Assembly (NCBI RefSeq): GCF_945869175.1
Contig: NZ_CAMBNZ010000009.1
Location: forward strand, 1-44,681
Direction of reading: 5' to 3'
Source: Limnohabitans sp. Rim8
GTDB taxonomy: Bacteria > Pseudomonadota > Gammaproteobacteria > Burkholderiales > Burkholderiaceae_C
Length of the DNA stretch: 44,681 nucleotides
Below are positions 16,641 through 26,768 of this stretch, one piece after another. Under the pieces are notes generated by a model, which did not search any database, had not been told where the DNA came from, and saw only the letters and a program-made list of their open reading frames with translations. The position numbers and the translations under genes were made by a program. Positions within the stretch are counted from its first letter, which is position 1; each line of letters opens with the position of its first letter.

Positions 16641-16945
16641 ACACCACAGACCTGAGCCAAACCCCGATCGCTGAAGAGGGCAACTTCGAGGTGCAACTGA
16701 ACAAAAGCGGTCAGATCCTGCAAGTCACCAAAGACCAATCGATTCTGAAAGTGCTGCAAGACGCCGGACACGACGTGCCGTTCTCTTGCTCGGAAGGCAT
16801 TTGCGGCACCTGCCTGACCCCAGTCGTGGCGGGGAAACCCGACCATTGGGACATGTACCTGACCCCCGAAGAGCAGGAAAAAGGCGACTGCATCATGGTC
16901 TGCTGCTCACGCAGCCAGACGGCACGCTTGGTGCTGGATTTGTGA
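16637..16945 (+). CDS. Stand-alone [2Fe-2S] ferredoxin equal to the VanB C-terminal domain
   Basis: 102 aa. The ATG overlaps the vanA stop (ATGA). Cys51, Cys56, Cys59 and Cys89 form the plant-type [2Fe-2S] site (C-x4-C-x2-C...C). The tail SRSQTARLVLDL and the block PDHWDMYLTPEEQ match the end of VanB reductases. VanB normally has about 315 residues, with FMN and NAD domains before this part. Here those domains are absent: the first 15 residues are a new leader and there is no remnant of the reductase upstream, where vanA is intact. It should carry electrons to VanA but needs a separate reductase, which is not in the window. Confidence 0.88.
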   Translation: MNTTDLSQTPIAEEGNFEVQLNKSGQILQVTKDQSILKVLQDAGHDVPFSCSEGICGTCLTPVVAGKPDHWDMYLTPEEQEKGDCIMVCCSRSQTARLVLDL

Positions 16946-17107
16946 TGGCCACGGTGCCATCAGCGCGGCGGCTTTGCTGCTCACCACCATCGTGTCTTTT
17001 TTGACGCTCAGCACATTGCTGTTGGTGTTGCAGCATCACCTTGTGTGATCTTTACTGTCCTTTGCAGCGCGCTTGCAGCCATGTTCTGGCAAGGGCAAGT
17101 CTTGGGC

Positions 17108-18016
17108 TCATGGGGTCAACCATTGGCCAGCCACCTGGTTGATCAGTGCCAGAGTGGCTTGCTGGGTGAGCGTGGTGGGGCGCAATGAGCTGACCGCTGT
17201 CGTCAGCTGTATCGTCAGAGCAGGTTCACACATTGGCCTCACGGCAAAAGCCGACGGCCGCACCGAACGCATGACGGCGTTGCGCGACAAGATGGCACAG
17301 CCCGCGCCGTCGGCCACCAAATCCAGGATGGCGCTCACCCCGTCGATTTCCAACGCGATGAGCGGGCGGCAGCCAATCGCGGCCATTTCGGATTCGACGT
17401 GCATGCGGATCGCATTGGGACGGGTGGGGATGACCAAGGGCAAGTGGGCCACGTCTTTCAGCGCAATGGGCGGTGGCGGTGGATCTTCTTGCAAGCCCGC
17501 AGGGCGTGGCTGCACCAGCAGCAATTCCTCTTTGACGAGTGGGGTGTGTGCGATGCCTTGAACTTGGTTGGGGTTGTAAAGAACGGCAATGTCCAAGCGG
17601 CCGTTCAGCAGGTTTTCTTGCATGGCACTCGACAGGCCCTCACTGATGGACAGTTGGGCTTCGGGCATGCTGGCGCGAAAAGCCCGTGTCAATGGCACTG
17701 TGAGCATGCGTGCCACACTCGGGGGCATGCCCAAAGCCACACGGCCGGTGAGGCCGGTGCGCACGCGACCCAGCTCTTCTCGGGCGCGTTCGACTTGGTG
17801 CAGGATGCCCCGGCCGTGCTCGAGCAGCAGCTGGCCCGCTTGGGTGGGTGTGGCTCCTCGGCCATTGCGCACCAAGAGGTTTTGCCGCAACTCGACCTCG
17901 AGCAGACGCACTTGGCGGCTGAGCGCGGGTTGGGCGATGTTCAGTGTTTGGGCGGCGCGGGTGAAACTGCCCAGTTCGGCCACGCGCACAAAGTATTCGA
18001 GTTGTTTGAGGTCCAT
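17108..18016 (-). CDS. LysR-family regulator, probable regulator of the lig/pmd operon
   Basis: 302 aa. N-terminal helix-turn-helix (residues 1-60) has MDLKQLEYFVRVAELGSFTRAAQ and IAQPALSRQV, and a periplasmic-binding-like effector domain follows (about 90-295). It is divergent from ligJ across a 146-bp gap, the classic LysR arrangement. In Comamonas the protocatechuate 4,5-cleavage operon is under a LysR regulator, PmdR, so this is the likely counterpart, responding to protocatechuate or a pathway intermediate. The closest overall look is of the CbbR/Nac-like branch; identity with PmdR needs comparison. Confidence 0.85.
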   Translation of the reverse strand: MDLKQLEYFVRVAELGSFTRAAQTLNIAQPALSRQVRLLEVELRQNLLVRNGRGATPTQAGQLLLEHGRGILHQVERAREELGRVRTGLTGRVALGMPPSVARMLTVPLTRAFRASMPEAQLSISEGLSSAMQENLLNGRLDIAVLYNPNQVQGIAHTPLVKEELLLVQPRPAGLQEDPPPPPIALKDVAHLPLVIPTRPNAIRMHVESEMAAIGCRPLIALEIDGVSAILDLVADGAGCAILSRNAVMRSVRPSAFAVRPMCEPALTIQLTTAVSSLRPTTLTQQATLALINQVAGQWLTP

Positions 18017-18162
18017 GCAGGCCTTTACGTTGCTATTATTTTGTCATATCGATGGGTCTGTTATGCAAATTTGTTCTAGCTGGTAGATGGCCCTGACGCT
18101 GTGTGCATGGCGAGCGAGCCTGCACAATCGGATGCAGTCATTTGTACCTTCAGGAAGCCCCC
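18017..18162. promoter_or_regulatory. Divergent LysR/lig promoter region
   Basis: 146 bp between the LysR start and ligJ, with an AT-rich core at 18026-18078. The best dyads are ATCGAT (18048-18053) and CAAATTTG (18066-18073), about 18 bp apart. One or both may belong to the LysR operator. No unambiguous T-N11-A box or -35/-10 pair could be fixed by eye. Confidence 0.4.
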
Positions 18163-19209
18163 ATGAGTCAATCCAAGCCTTTGATCATCGATGTGCACGG
18201 CCACTACACCACGGCACCGAAAGCGCTGGAGGACTGGCGCAACAAGCAAATTGCGGGCATCCAAGACCCCGCATCCATGCCCAAAGTCTCTGAGCTGAAG
18301 ATCAGCGACGACGAACTGCGCGAAACGATTGAGACCAACCAGCTGGCCAAGATGAAAGAGCGCGGCTCTGACATCACCATTTTCAGCCCCCGCGCCAGCT
18401 TCATGGCCCACCACATTGGCGACTTCAAGGTGTCCTCCACCTGGGCGGCGATTTGCAACGAGCTGTGCTACCGCGTGGGTCAACTCTTCCCCGATCATTT
18501 TGTGCCTGCGGCCATGTTGCCCCAGTCGCCTGGCGTGGACCCCGCCACCTGCATCCCTGAGCTGGTCAAGTGCGTCGAGCAATATGGCAACGTCGGCATC
18601 AACCTGAACCCGGACCCGTCGGGCGGCCATTGGACGTCGCCGCCACTGTCTGACAAAGCGTGGTACCCCATTTATGAAAAGATGGTCGAGTACGACATTC
18701 CAGCGATGATCCACGTCTCGACCAGCTGCAACAGCTGCTTTCACACCACTGGTGCGCACTACCTGAATGCCGACACCACCGCCTTCATGCAGTGCCTGAC
18801 CAGCGACCTGTTCAAAGACTTCCCGACATTGAAGTTCCTGATCCCGCATGGTGGCGGTGCAGTGCCTTACCACTGGGGCCGTTTCCGGGGTCTGGCGCAA
18901 GAGCTCAAAAAGCCTTTGCTGTCTGAGCACCTTCTCAACAACATCTTCTTTGACACCTGTGTCTATCACCAACCCGGTATCGATCTGTTGACCAAAGTGA
19001 TCCCGGTCAAGAACATCTTGTTCGCGTCCGAGATGATCGGCGCGGTGCGCGGCATCGACCCGGAAACCGGTCACTACTTCGACGACACCAAGCGCTATGT
19101 GCAAGCCACGGCCAACCTGAACGACCAAGAGCGTTACATGGTGTTTGAGGGCAATGCGCGCCGTGTGTTCAAGCGCTTGGACGACCAGCTCAAGGCCAAA
19201 GGAATTTGA
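18163..19209 (+). CDS. ligJ: 4-oxalomesaconate hydratase (LigJ/PmdE)
   Basis: 348 aa amidohydrolase-superfamily protein and first gene of the 4,5-cleavage operon. The ATG at 18163 follows CAGGA; upstream in-frame codons lack a ribosome site. The metal motif is HGH at His12/His14, with IPHGGGAVPYHWGRF and MIHVST strongly like LigJ. It hydrates 4-oxalomesaconate (the ring-opened product of pyrone dicarboxylate) to 4-carboxy-4-hydroxy-2-oxoadipate. The following gene, ligK, uses that product. Confidence 0.92.
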   Translation: MSQSKPLIIDVHGHYTTAPKALEDWRNKQIAGIQDPASMPKVSELKISDDELRETIETNQLAKMKERGSDITIFSPRASFMAHHIGDFKVSSTWAAICNELCYRVGQLFPDHFVPAAMLPQSPGVDPATCIPELVKCVEQYGNVGINLNPDPSGGHWTSPPLSDKAWYPIYEKMVEYDIPAMIHVSTSCNSCFHTTGAHYLNADTTAFMQCLTSDLFKDFPTLKFLIPHGGGAVPYHWGRFRGLAQELKKPLLSEHLLNNIFFDTCVYHQPGIDLLTKVIPVKNILFASEMIGAVRGIDPETGHYFDDTKRYVQATANLNDQERYMVFEGNARRVFKRLDDQLKAKGI

Positions 19210-19266
19210 GGACTTTGTGAGACAGATCTTTAGCTCTCTCATCAACTGATTAAATAAGGAAAGAAC

Positions 19267-19950
19267 ATGTACGAACTCGGCGTTGTTTACCGCAACATCA
19301 CCCGCGCAGACCGCGCAGCGGCCGATGGCTTGGCAGCCCTCGGCTCGGCCACCGTGCACGAGGCCATGGGCCGTGTGGGCCTGATGAAACCCTACATGCG
19401 CCCCATTTATCCTGGCGCACAAGTGTCGGGCACGGCAGTGACGGTGCTGCTGCACCCCGGTGACAACTGGATGATGCATGTGGTGGCCGAGCAGATTCAG
19501 CCCGGCGACATCGTGGTGGCGGCCATCACCGCCGATTGCACCGACGGTTACTTCGGTGACCTGCTGGCCACATCGTTTCAGGCCCGCGGTGCGCGCGCTC
19601 TGATCATCGACGCCGGTGTGCGCGATGCGAGAGAGCTGCAAAAGATGAACTTCCCGGTGTGGAGCAAAGCCATCAGCAGCAAGGGTTGCATCAAGTCCAC
19701 CATCGGTTCGGTGAACATTCCTGTGGTGTGCGCGGGCATGATCGTCCACCCCGGTGACGTGATCGTGGCCGACGACGACGGCGTGGTGTGTGTGCCCCAG
19801 GCACTGGCCGCCAAAACGCTGGCTGCCGCCCAAGCGCGTGAAGCCAACGAAGGCGAAAAACGCGCCAAACTGGCCTCGGGCGTGCTGGGTTTGGACATGT
19901 ACAAGATGCGCGAACCGTTGGCGGCTGCGGGTTTGAAGTACATCGACTGA
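19267..19950 (+). CDS. ligK: 4-carboxy-4-hydroxy-2-oxoadipate aldolase (LigK/PmdF)
   Basis: 227 aa RraA-fold class II aldolase. The phosphate/carboxylate loop GDLLA and the metal site in DAGVRDARE match HMG/CHA aldolases. It splits 4-carboxy-4-hydroxy-2-oxoadipate to pyruvate and oxaloacetate, and most homologues also decarboxylate oxaloacetate. AAGGAAAG precedes the ATG. It sits 57 bp after ligJ and 10 bp before ligI. Confidence 0.93.
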   Translation: MYELGVVYRNITRADRAAADGLAALGSATVHEAMGRVGLMKPYMRPIYPGAQVSGTAVTVLLHPGDNWMMHVVAEQIQPGDIVVAAITADCTDGYFGDLLATSFQARGARALIIDAGVRDARELQKMNFPVWSKAISSKGCIKSTIGSVNIPVVCAGMIVHPGDVIVADDDGVVCVPQALAAKTLAAAQAREANEGEKRAKLASGVLGLDMYKMREPLAAAGLKYID

Positions 19951-19960
19951 GGACCTCGCC

Positions 19961-20895
19961 ATGACCCAACCCACCACAGGTGACTTCACCAAAACCACCG
20001 GCTGGATGGACTGGTACACCGGTCCGGCCAAGCCCCGATTTCAATTGCCCGCAGGCGCAGTGGACGCGCATTGCCATGTGTTTGGCCCTGGCGCCGAATT
20101 CCCTTACGCACCCGAGCGCAAGTACACCCCCTGCGATGCATCCAAACACCAGTTGTACGCGCTGCGAGACCACCTGGGCTTTGCGCGCAATGTGGTGGTG
20201 CAGGCCACTTGCCACGGTGCAGACAACCGTGCCATGGTGGATGCGCTGCTCAACTCTGGCGGCAAAGCGCGTGGCGTGGCCACTGTCAAGCGCAGCGTGA
20301 GCGACGCAGAAATTCAGGCCATGCACGATGCCGGTGTGCGGGGTGTGCGCTTCAACTTCGTCAAACGCTTGGTGGACTTCACCCCCAAAGACGAGCTGCT
20401 GGAGATTGCAGGCCGCATCGCCCAATGGGGTTGGCATGTGGTCATTTACTTTGAAGCGGTTGACTTGCCCGAGCTGTGGGACTTTTTCACCGCGCTGCCC
20501 ACCACGGTGGTGGTGGACCACATGGGCCGCCCCGATGTGTCGCTGCCCGTGGAGGGCCCTCAGTTTGCGTTGTTCCAGAAGTTCATGCGCGAACACACCA
20601 ATGTGTGGAGCAAAGTGTCTTGTCCCGAACGTTTGTCGGTCACCGGCCCCAAAGCATTGAACGGCGAGCAAAACGCTTACCAAGACGTGATCCCCTTTGC
20701 CCAGCGCATCGTGCAAGAGTTCCCCGACCGCGTGCTGTGGGGCACCGACTGGCCGCACCCCAACCTGAAAGACCACATGCCCGATGACGGGCTGTTGGTG
20801 GACTTCATCCCGCACATCGCGCCCACGGCCGAGTTGCAAAAGAAGCTGCTGGTGGATAACCCGATGCGCTTGTACTGGCCTGAGGAGAACATCTG

Positions 20896-20896
<1 letters not shown>
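19961..20896 (+). CDS. ligI: 2-pyrone-4,6-dicarboxylate hydrolase (LigI/PmdD)
   Basis: 311 aa amidohydrolase-superfamily lactonase. AVDAHCHVFGPG, VVDHMGRPD and WGTDWPHPN are the LigI signatures; the family works without a metal. It opens 2-pyrone-4,6-dicarboxylate to 4-oxalomesaconate. The ATG follows TGAGGACCTCGCC. Its stop codon overlaps the ligA start by one base (TGATG). Confidence 0.94.
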
Positions 20897-22235
<1,339 letters not shown>

Positions 22236-22247
22236 GAGATTTCACCC

Positions 22248-23201
22248 ATGAGCAAAACCATCAAAGTCGCCCTCGCGGGCGCAGGTGCCTTCGGCATCAA
22301 ACACCTGGACGGCATTCAAAACATCGACGGCGTGGAAGTCGTTTCGCTGACCGGTCGCGAGTTCGCCAAAACCAAAGAGGTGGCGGACAAATACGGCATT
22401 GGTCATGTCACCACCGACCTGAATGAATCGCTGGCTTTGAAAGAAGTCGATGCCGTCATCTTGTGCACCCCGACCCAAATGCATGCCAGCCAGACCCTGG
22501 CTTGCCTGAAAGCGGGCAAGCATGTGCAAGTGGAAATTCCCCTGTGTGATGTCTACCAGGAAGGCCAGGAAGTCCTGCGTGTGCAAAAAGAAACCGGTTT
22601 GGTCGCCATGGTGGGCCACACCCGGCGCTTCAACCCCAGCCACCAGTGGGTGAACCAAAAAATCAAAGCGGGTGAGTTCAACATCCAGCAGATGGATGTG
22701 CAGACGTATTTCTTCCGCCGCACCAACATGAACGCGTTGGGTCAAGCGCGCAGTTGGACCGACCACTTGCTGTGGCACCACGCTGCCCACACGGTGGACC
22801 TGTTCGCCTACCAGTGTGGCAGCCCGATCGTCAAAGCCAACGCGGTGCAGGGCCCAATCCATCCTGCCTTGGGCATCGCCATGGACATGAGCATCCAGCT
22901 CCAGGCGGCCAACGGCGCGATCTGCACGCTGAGCTTGTCGTTCAACAACGATGGCCCACTGGGCACGTACTTTCGCTATATCGGTGACAGAGGCACTTAT
23001 CTGGCGCGTTACGACGACCTGTTCACCGGCAAGGAAGAAAAGATCGACGTGTCGCAAGTGGCGGTGTCTATGAATGGCATCGAACTGCAAGACCGCGAGT
23101 TCTTCGCCGCGATCCGCGAAGGCCGCGAGCCCAACAGCTCGATTGCCCAGGTGTTGCCCTGCTACCAGGTCCTGCACGACCTGGAGCAGCAATTGGCCTG
23201 A
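22248..23201 (+). CDS. ligC: 4-carboxy-2-hydroxymuconate-6-semialdehyde dehydrogenase (LigC/PmdC)
   Basis: 317 aa Gfo/Idh/MocA-fold dehydrogenase. The N-terminal Rossmann motif is AGAGAFGIKH (about residues 10-19), and the C-terminal substrate domain includes WTDHLLWHHAAHTVDLF. It oxidises the cyclised hemiacetal of the ring-fission product to 2-pyrone-4,6-dicarboxylate with NAD(P). The stop is 2 bp from the start of the MFS gene. Confidence 0.93.
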   Translation: MSKTIKVALAGAGAFGIKHLDGIQNIDGVEVVSLTGREFAKTKEVADKYGIGHVTTDLNESLALKEVDAVILCTPTQMHASQTLACLKAGKHVQVEIPLCDVYQEGQEVLRVQKETGLVAMVGHTRRFNPSHQWVNQKIKAGEFNIQQMDVQTYFFRRTNMNALGQARSWTDHLLWHHAAHTVDLFAYQCGSPIVKANAVQGPIHPALGIAMDMSIQLQAANGAICTLSLSFNNDGPLGTYFRYIGDRGTYLARYDDLFTGKEEKIDVSQVAVSMNGIELQDREFFAAIREGREPNSSIAQVLPCYQVLHDLEQQLA

Positions 23202-23203
23202 GC

Positions 23204-24394
23204 ATGAGCGGCTTGACACCTGCAGACGAGCGGCAACACCTGAAGCTGTTGGGCCTGGCCGGTTTTGCCAGCATGGCCTCGATGCGCATCTGCGATCCGA
23301 TGCTGGTGGTGCTGGGTCAGGAGTTTCAGGTCAGTACCGGCGACGCCTCTGCGGTGGTCTCGGTGTTTGCCATGGTCTATGGCGTTTTGCAGCTGTTTTA
23401 TGGCCCGCTGGGCGAGCGGTTTGGCAAGCTTCGGGTGGTGTCTTTGGCCTTGTCGGCCTGTGCGCTGTTGAGCGTCATCACGGCGCTGTCCATGAACCTG
23501 TCCATGCTGGTCGTAATGCGCGGGTTCATGGGCGCGGCGGCGGCCGGCATCATTCCCTTGTCGATGGCCTGGGTGGGCGATCAAGTGCCTTACGAGCGAC
23601 GTCAGGAAACCCTGGCCAAGCTCATGAGCGCGACCGTACTGGGCATGATGAGCGGTCTCTGGTTTGGCGGCTTCGCAGCCGACACGGTGGGTTGGCGCGG
23701 GGCTTTTGTTTTGCTTGCAGCCATGTTTGGCGTGGCCGCTGTGCTGCTGCTGCGCCGTCTGCGACAGCAAACAAAGTTGCAGACACAGTCGGGGCCTGTG
23801 GCGGCGCCGGGTTTGTGGGCGGCGTTTCGCTTGACCGGGCAGCTCTTAGGCACGCCCCGTGTGCGCTGGGTGCTGGGCGTCACGGCCGCAGAAGGTGCCT
23901 TGGTGTTTGGGGCCTTGGCTTTCATGCCCACACATTTGCACCAGCAGTTTGGTTTGAGTGTGGTGGCGGCAGGCTCGGTGATGATGGTGTATGGCGTGGG
24001 TGGTTTGCTGTACAGCCAAATGGCACGCCGTTGGCTGGCCTGGTTGGGCGAGCGCGGCCTGGTGCGCACAGGGGCCGTTTTGGTCGCTGTGGGTTTGCTG
24101 GTGCTGGCGTGGGGCAGTGGTGTGTGGCTTGGCGTGTTGGCCTGCTTCATGACCGGGCTGGGCTTTTACATGCTGCACAACACGCTGCAGGTGCAGGCCA
24201 CCCAAATGGCCCCGGCCGCACGCGGCTCGGCCGTGACCTTGTTTGCCTGTTCACTGTTTTTTGGCCAGTCCACGGGGGTGCTGCTCATGGCGCAAAGTGT
24301 GGACATGGGCTGGCTGGCCTATGCCTTCAGCTTGGCGGCAGTGGGTGTTGCAGCGCTGGGTGTGATGGTGTACCGCCTGGTGGGGCGGCACTGA
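23204..24394 (+). CDS. MFS transporter of the lig operon
   Basis: 396 aa with about 12 membrane helices. The inter-helix motif GPLGERFGKLRVV (helix 2/3) and the second-half PERGxA-like PAARGSAVTLFAC are visible. It starts 2 bp after ligC, so it is in the lig operon. It is smaller than the 450-aa aromatic acid/H+ symporters (PcaK/PmdK) and looks more like the AraJ/YdhP drug-efflux-type branch. Uptake of protocatechuate or export of an intermediate are both possible. Confidence 0.82.
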   Translation: MSGLTPADERQHLKLLGLAGFASMASMRICDPMLVVLGQEFQVSTGDASAVVSVFAMVYGVLQLFYGPLGERFGKLRVVSLALSACALLSVITALSMNLSMLVVMRGFMGAAAAGIIPLSMAWVGDQVPYERRQETLAKLMSATVLGMMSGLWFGGFAADTVGWRGAFVLLAAMFGVAAVLLLRRLRQQTKLQTQSGPVAAPGLWAAFRLTGQLLGTPRVRWVLGVTAAEGALVFGALAFMPTHLHQQFGLSVVAAGSVMMVYGVGGLLYSQMARRWLAWLGERGLVRTGAVLVAVGLLVLAWGSGVWLGVLACFMTGLGFYMLHNTLQVQATQMAPAARGSAVTLFACSLFFGQSTGVLLMAQSVDMGWLAYAFSLAAVGVAALGVMVYRLVGRH

Positions 24395-24408
24395 GGGCGC
24401 AGTGGGTT

Positions 24409-25473
24409 TCAGCGCGGCAGTTTGGGCGCAGACTGCAGCAATTGCCCCACCTCTGATTTCCAGAATCGCGCATTGCCGGTGGTGCCGTGGCCGAAAGTGT
24501 CGGGGCTGCCCGGAATGATCAGGGCTTTGGCATTTTGGATGCGAGGCAGCGCCTTTTCCAGAATGCCCAGTTCGGGTGGGTTGCGCTCGTCGTCGGCAGA
24601 GTTGATGACCAGCACCCGGGCTTTGATGCGCTCCAGACCCGCAGATGGATCGTAATCTTTGGACGATTCCCACTGGTATAGGTGGTCGTTGGCGTCACCC
24701 GCAAACGGGGCCGTCAGGCGCTGCTTGAGCAAAGCGTCGCCCCTGTCGCTGGTCGGTGCGATTTTTTGCAGGCCCAAGTTCCCGCCATTGGTGGCGGCAG
24801 CATAAAAAACGGACGCAAATTGCCAGCTCGGAGGGGCTTCTTTGTAATTGCCGTTCATCCACAAGGGGTCTTTGCGGATGGAATCGGTCAGCATGCGGCG
24901 CAGCATCCAGTTGCGGCCCGACATGGCCGACGGCAAAGAGGCCATGGGCACAGCGATGTCCATCATGTCGGGGTATTTGACGGCCCACATCCAGGTTTGC
25001 ATGCCCCCCATGGAATTGCCCAGGACCAAACGCAAATGCCGGATGCCCAGGTGTTGGGTGACCAACCGGTGCTGAGCCGACACCATGTCATCGTAGTTGT
25101 AGGCCGGAAACTTGGCCCGCAGACCGTCAGAGGGTTTGCTGGATTTGCCGGTGCCAATGGCGTCGGGCAGGATCAAAAAGTAGCGTTTGGCGTCCAGAAT
25201 TTGACCGGGTCCAAAAAGCTCCCCACCGAAATTGGCCCCCAACATGCCGGCACCGGAACCGGTGGTGCCATGCAAAATCAGCACGGCTTCATTTTTGGGG
25301 TCACCCAAGGTGGTGTAGTTCAAGCGCAATTCTGGCAAGACCTCACCCGTGTGAAACTTGAAGTCCTTGACGACCCAGCTGCCGTGTTGCGGGGCTTCTT
25401 GCGCGTGCAAGTTACCGCACAAGCTCAGCCATAAGCAGCACAGACTGACCCAAAGGGGTAGACGATTTTTCAT
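24409..25473 (-). CDS. Exported alpha/beta hydrolase, MetX-like fold
   Basis: 354 aa from ATG 25473. A signal peptide at residues 1-24 (SLCGNLHAQ) predicts export to the periplasm. The body has the fold of homoserine O-acetyltransferases: LHGTTGSGAGM, the nucleophile elbow LGNSMGGMQ near residue 153, Asp in INSADDERNPPE and a C-terminal His in TFGHGTTG. Export makes a methionine-biosynthetic role unlikely; an esterase acting on an imported aromatic ester is an attractive but unproven idea. It is convergent with the lig operon. Confidence 0.82.
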   Translation of the reverse strand: MKNRLPLWVSLCCLWLSLCGNLHAQEAPQHGSWVVKDFKFHTGEVLPELRLNYTTLGDPKNEAVLILHGTTGSGAGMLGANFGGELFGPGQILDAKRYFLILPDAIGTGKSSKPSDGLRAKFPAYNYDDMVSAQHRLVTQHLGIRHLRLVLGNSMGGMQTWMWAVKYPDMMDIAVPMASLPSAMSGRNWMLRRMLTDSIRKDPLWMNGNYKEAPPSWQFASVFYAAATNGGNLGLQKIAPTSDRGDALLKQRLTAPFAGDANDHLYQWESSKDYDPSAGLERIKARVLVINSADDERNPPELGILEKALPRIQNAKALIIPGSPDTFGHGTTGNARFWKSEVGQLLQSAPKLPR

Positions 25474-25538
25474 GGTTTGTCTTCGAAGTGAAGGAGACAA
25501 TTTAGGCCATGTCTTGCGCCCGAGCTGACACCAGCGTG

Positions 25539-25754
25539 TCACTGACTCGATCCAGCGGGTTTTCCCGCAAAGGCGAAGCTGATGGTTGCGGCCAGGGCGG
25601 CGAGCAGGGCGAGGCGAAAGTAGGTGATGTAAAAAGAGCGGACGAACCGGGAATCCATCGGGTTGTCGTGCTTGAGTATCAACAGAGGTATGGAGCCCAA
25701 CAAAAAATAGGTGGTCACGGCCAGTAAGACCACGGTGAAAAGCAGGGCCAACAT
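25539..25754 (-). CDS. Small two-helix membrane protein, 71 aa
   Basis: Residues 1-27 and 44-63 are hydrophobic helices. The polar loop between them (KHDNPMDSRFVRS) is likely outside or inside depending on topology. There is no signal cleavage site and no known domain. It lies 65 bp upstream of the exported hydrolase on the same strand and could be co-transcribed. Coding is supported by the clean helix pattern and absence of an overlapping rival, but no strong ribosome site precedes ATG 25754. Confidence 0.55.
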   Translation of the reverse strand: MLALLFTVVLLAVTTYFLLGSIPLLILKHDNPMDSRFVRSFYITYFRLALLAALAATISFAFAGKPAGSSQ

Positions 25755-25907
25755 TTGGGGTTACAAGGTCATGTCGTGTATCCGTCTTGAATCAACTTTG
25801 GCGGGTCTCATCATCAATTGGATTGACCTGGGCCTCCTCTATCCGACGGGGCAGGCTGAGGCGTTCTTCGGCGGTAAGATCGACAGATTGTTGTTCGAGA
25901 CGACCCC

Positions 25908-26741
25908 ATGACAGACCGTTACGCCGTGATCGGCAACCCCATCGAGCAGAGCAAGTCGCCGCTCATCCACACCGCATTCGCCCAAGTGACTGGGCAAGAC
26001 ATCGGGTACACCAAGTTGCTTGCCCCCTTGGGCGGATTTGCCCAGACCGTGGACGCATTTCGCGCGGCCGGTGGACGGGGCATGAATGTCACCGCGCCCT
26101 TCAAGTTGGATGCGTTTGACTACGCGACCGATTTGGCGCCCAGTGCACGGATGGCCGGTGCAGTGAATGCGATGAAGTTCGATGGCGACAAGGTGTACGC
26201 GGAAAACTTCGATGGCATCGGCTTGGTGCGCGATGTGGTGCACAACCTCGGTTGCCCATTACAAGGCCAGCGTGTGTTGATTTTGGGTGCGGGTGGCGCC
26301 ACACGCGGGGCTTTGTTGCCGATCCTGGCGCAGGGGCCTGCCGAGGTGGTCATCGTCAATCGCACCGTGACCAAGGCCCAAGAGTTGGCCAACTTGGCGC
26401 TTGAGCACCAAAGCGGCGCAGTCCCTGTTCGTGGCGTGGGCTACGGTGATATCGGGCAGCAAAATTTTGATGTGGTTTTCAACGCGACCTCGGCCAGCAT
26501 GAGTTCCGAATTGCCGCCATTGCCCGATTCTGTTTTTGACGCGGGTTGTCTGGCGTATGAGTTGGCCTATGGCAAAGGCCTGACCCCGTTTTTGAAGCTG
26601 GCGCTTGCGGCCAATGCCCATCGCCTGGCCGATGGCGTGGGCATGTTGGCCGAACAAGCGGCAGAAGCTTTTCAGTGGTGGCGGGGTGTGCGTCCGGATA
26701 CAGCGGCAGTGATTCAGAAATTGACAGTGCCTTTGGTCTGA
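25908..26741 (+). CDS. aroE: Shikimate dehydrogenase, NADP type (AroE)
   Basis: 277 aa. The substrate site IGNPIEQSKSP and NVTAPFK carries the catalytic Lys, with ENFDGIG supplying the Asp. The cofactor site is LGAGGATRG followed by NRTVTKA, whose Asn-Arg-Thr is the NADP-phosphate-binding pattern of biosynthetic AroE. It reduces 3-dehydroshikimate to shikimate. It differs clearly from the second family member at 32018 and sits outside the catabolic operon, though close to it. It may be the housekeeping enzyme or a regulon paralogue. Confidence 0.9.
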   Translation: MTDRYAVIGNPIEQSKSPLIHTAFAQVTGQDIGYTKLLAPLGGFAQTVDAFRAAGGRGMNVTAPFKLDAFDYATDLAPSARMAGAVNAMKFDGDKVYAENFDGIGLVRDVVHNLGCPLQGQRVLILGAGGATRGALLPILAQGPAEVVIVNRTVTKAQELANLALEHQSGAVPVRGVGYGDIGQQNFDVVFNATSASMSSELPPLPDSVFDAGCLAYELAYGKGLTPFLKLALAANAHRLADGVGMLAEQAAEAFQWWRGVRPDTAAVIQKLTVPLV

Positions 26742-26768
26742 CCCAGACCCCCCTCTTTCAGGGGCTGT

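Noticed and set aside
16944-16961. GATGGC-CACGGT-GCCATC stem after the ferredoxin gene
   Set aside because: A 6-bp stem overlapping the stop codon with no T-run; the 162-bp gap to the LysR gene otherwise shows nothing I can support.
18076-20031. Long minus-strand open frame opposite ligJ and ligK
   Set aside because: Covers two clearly recognised plus-strand enzymes and has no domain character of its own.
26750-26764. CCCC...GGGG stem in the convergent gap after aroE
   Set aside because: Only a 4-bp core with a mismatch before the outer CAG/CTG arms and no T-run on either strand; too weak to call a terminator.
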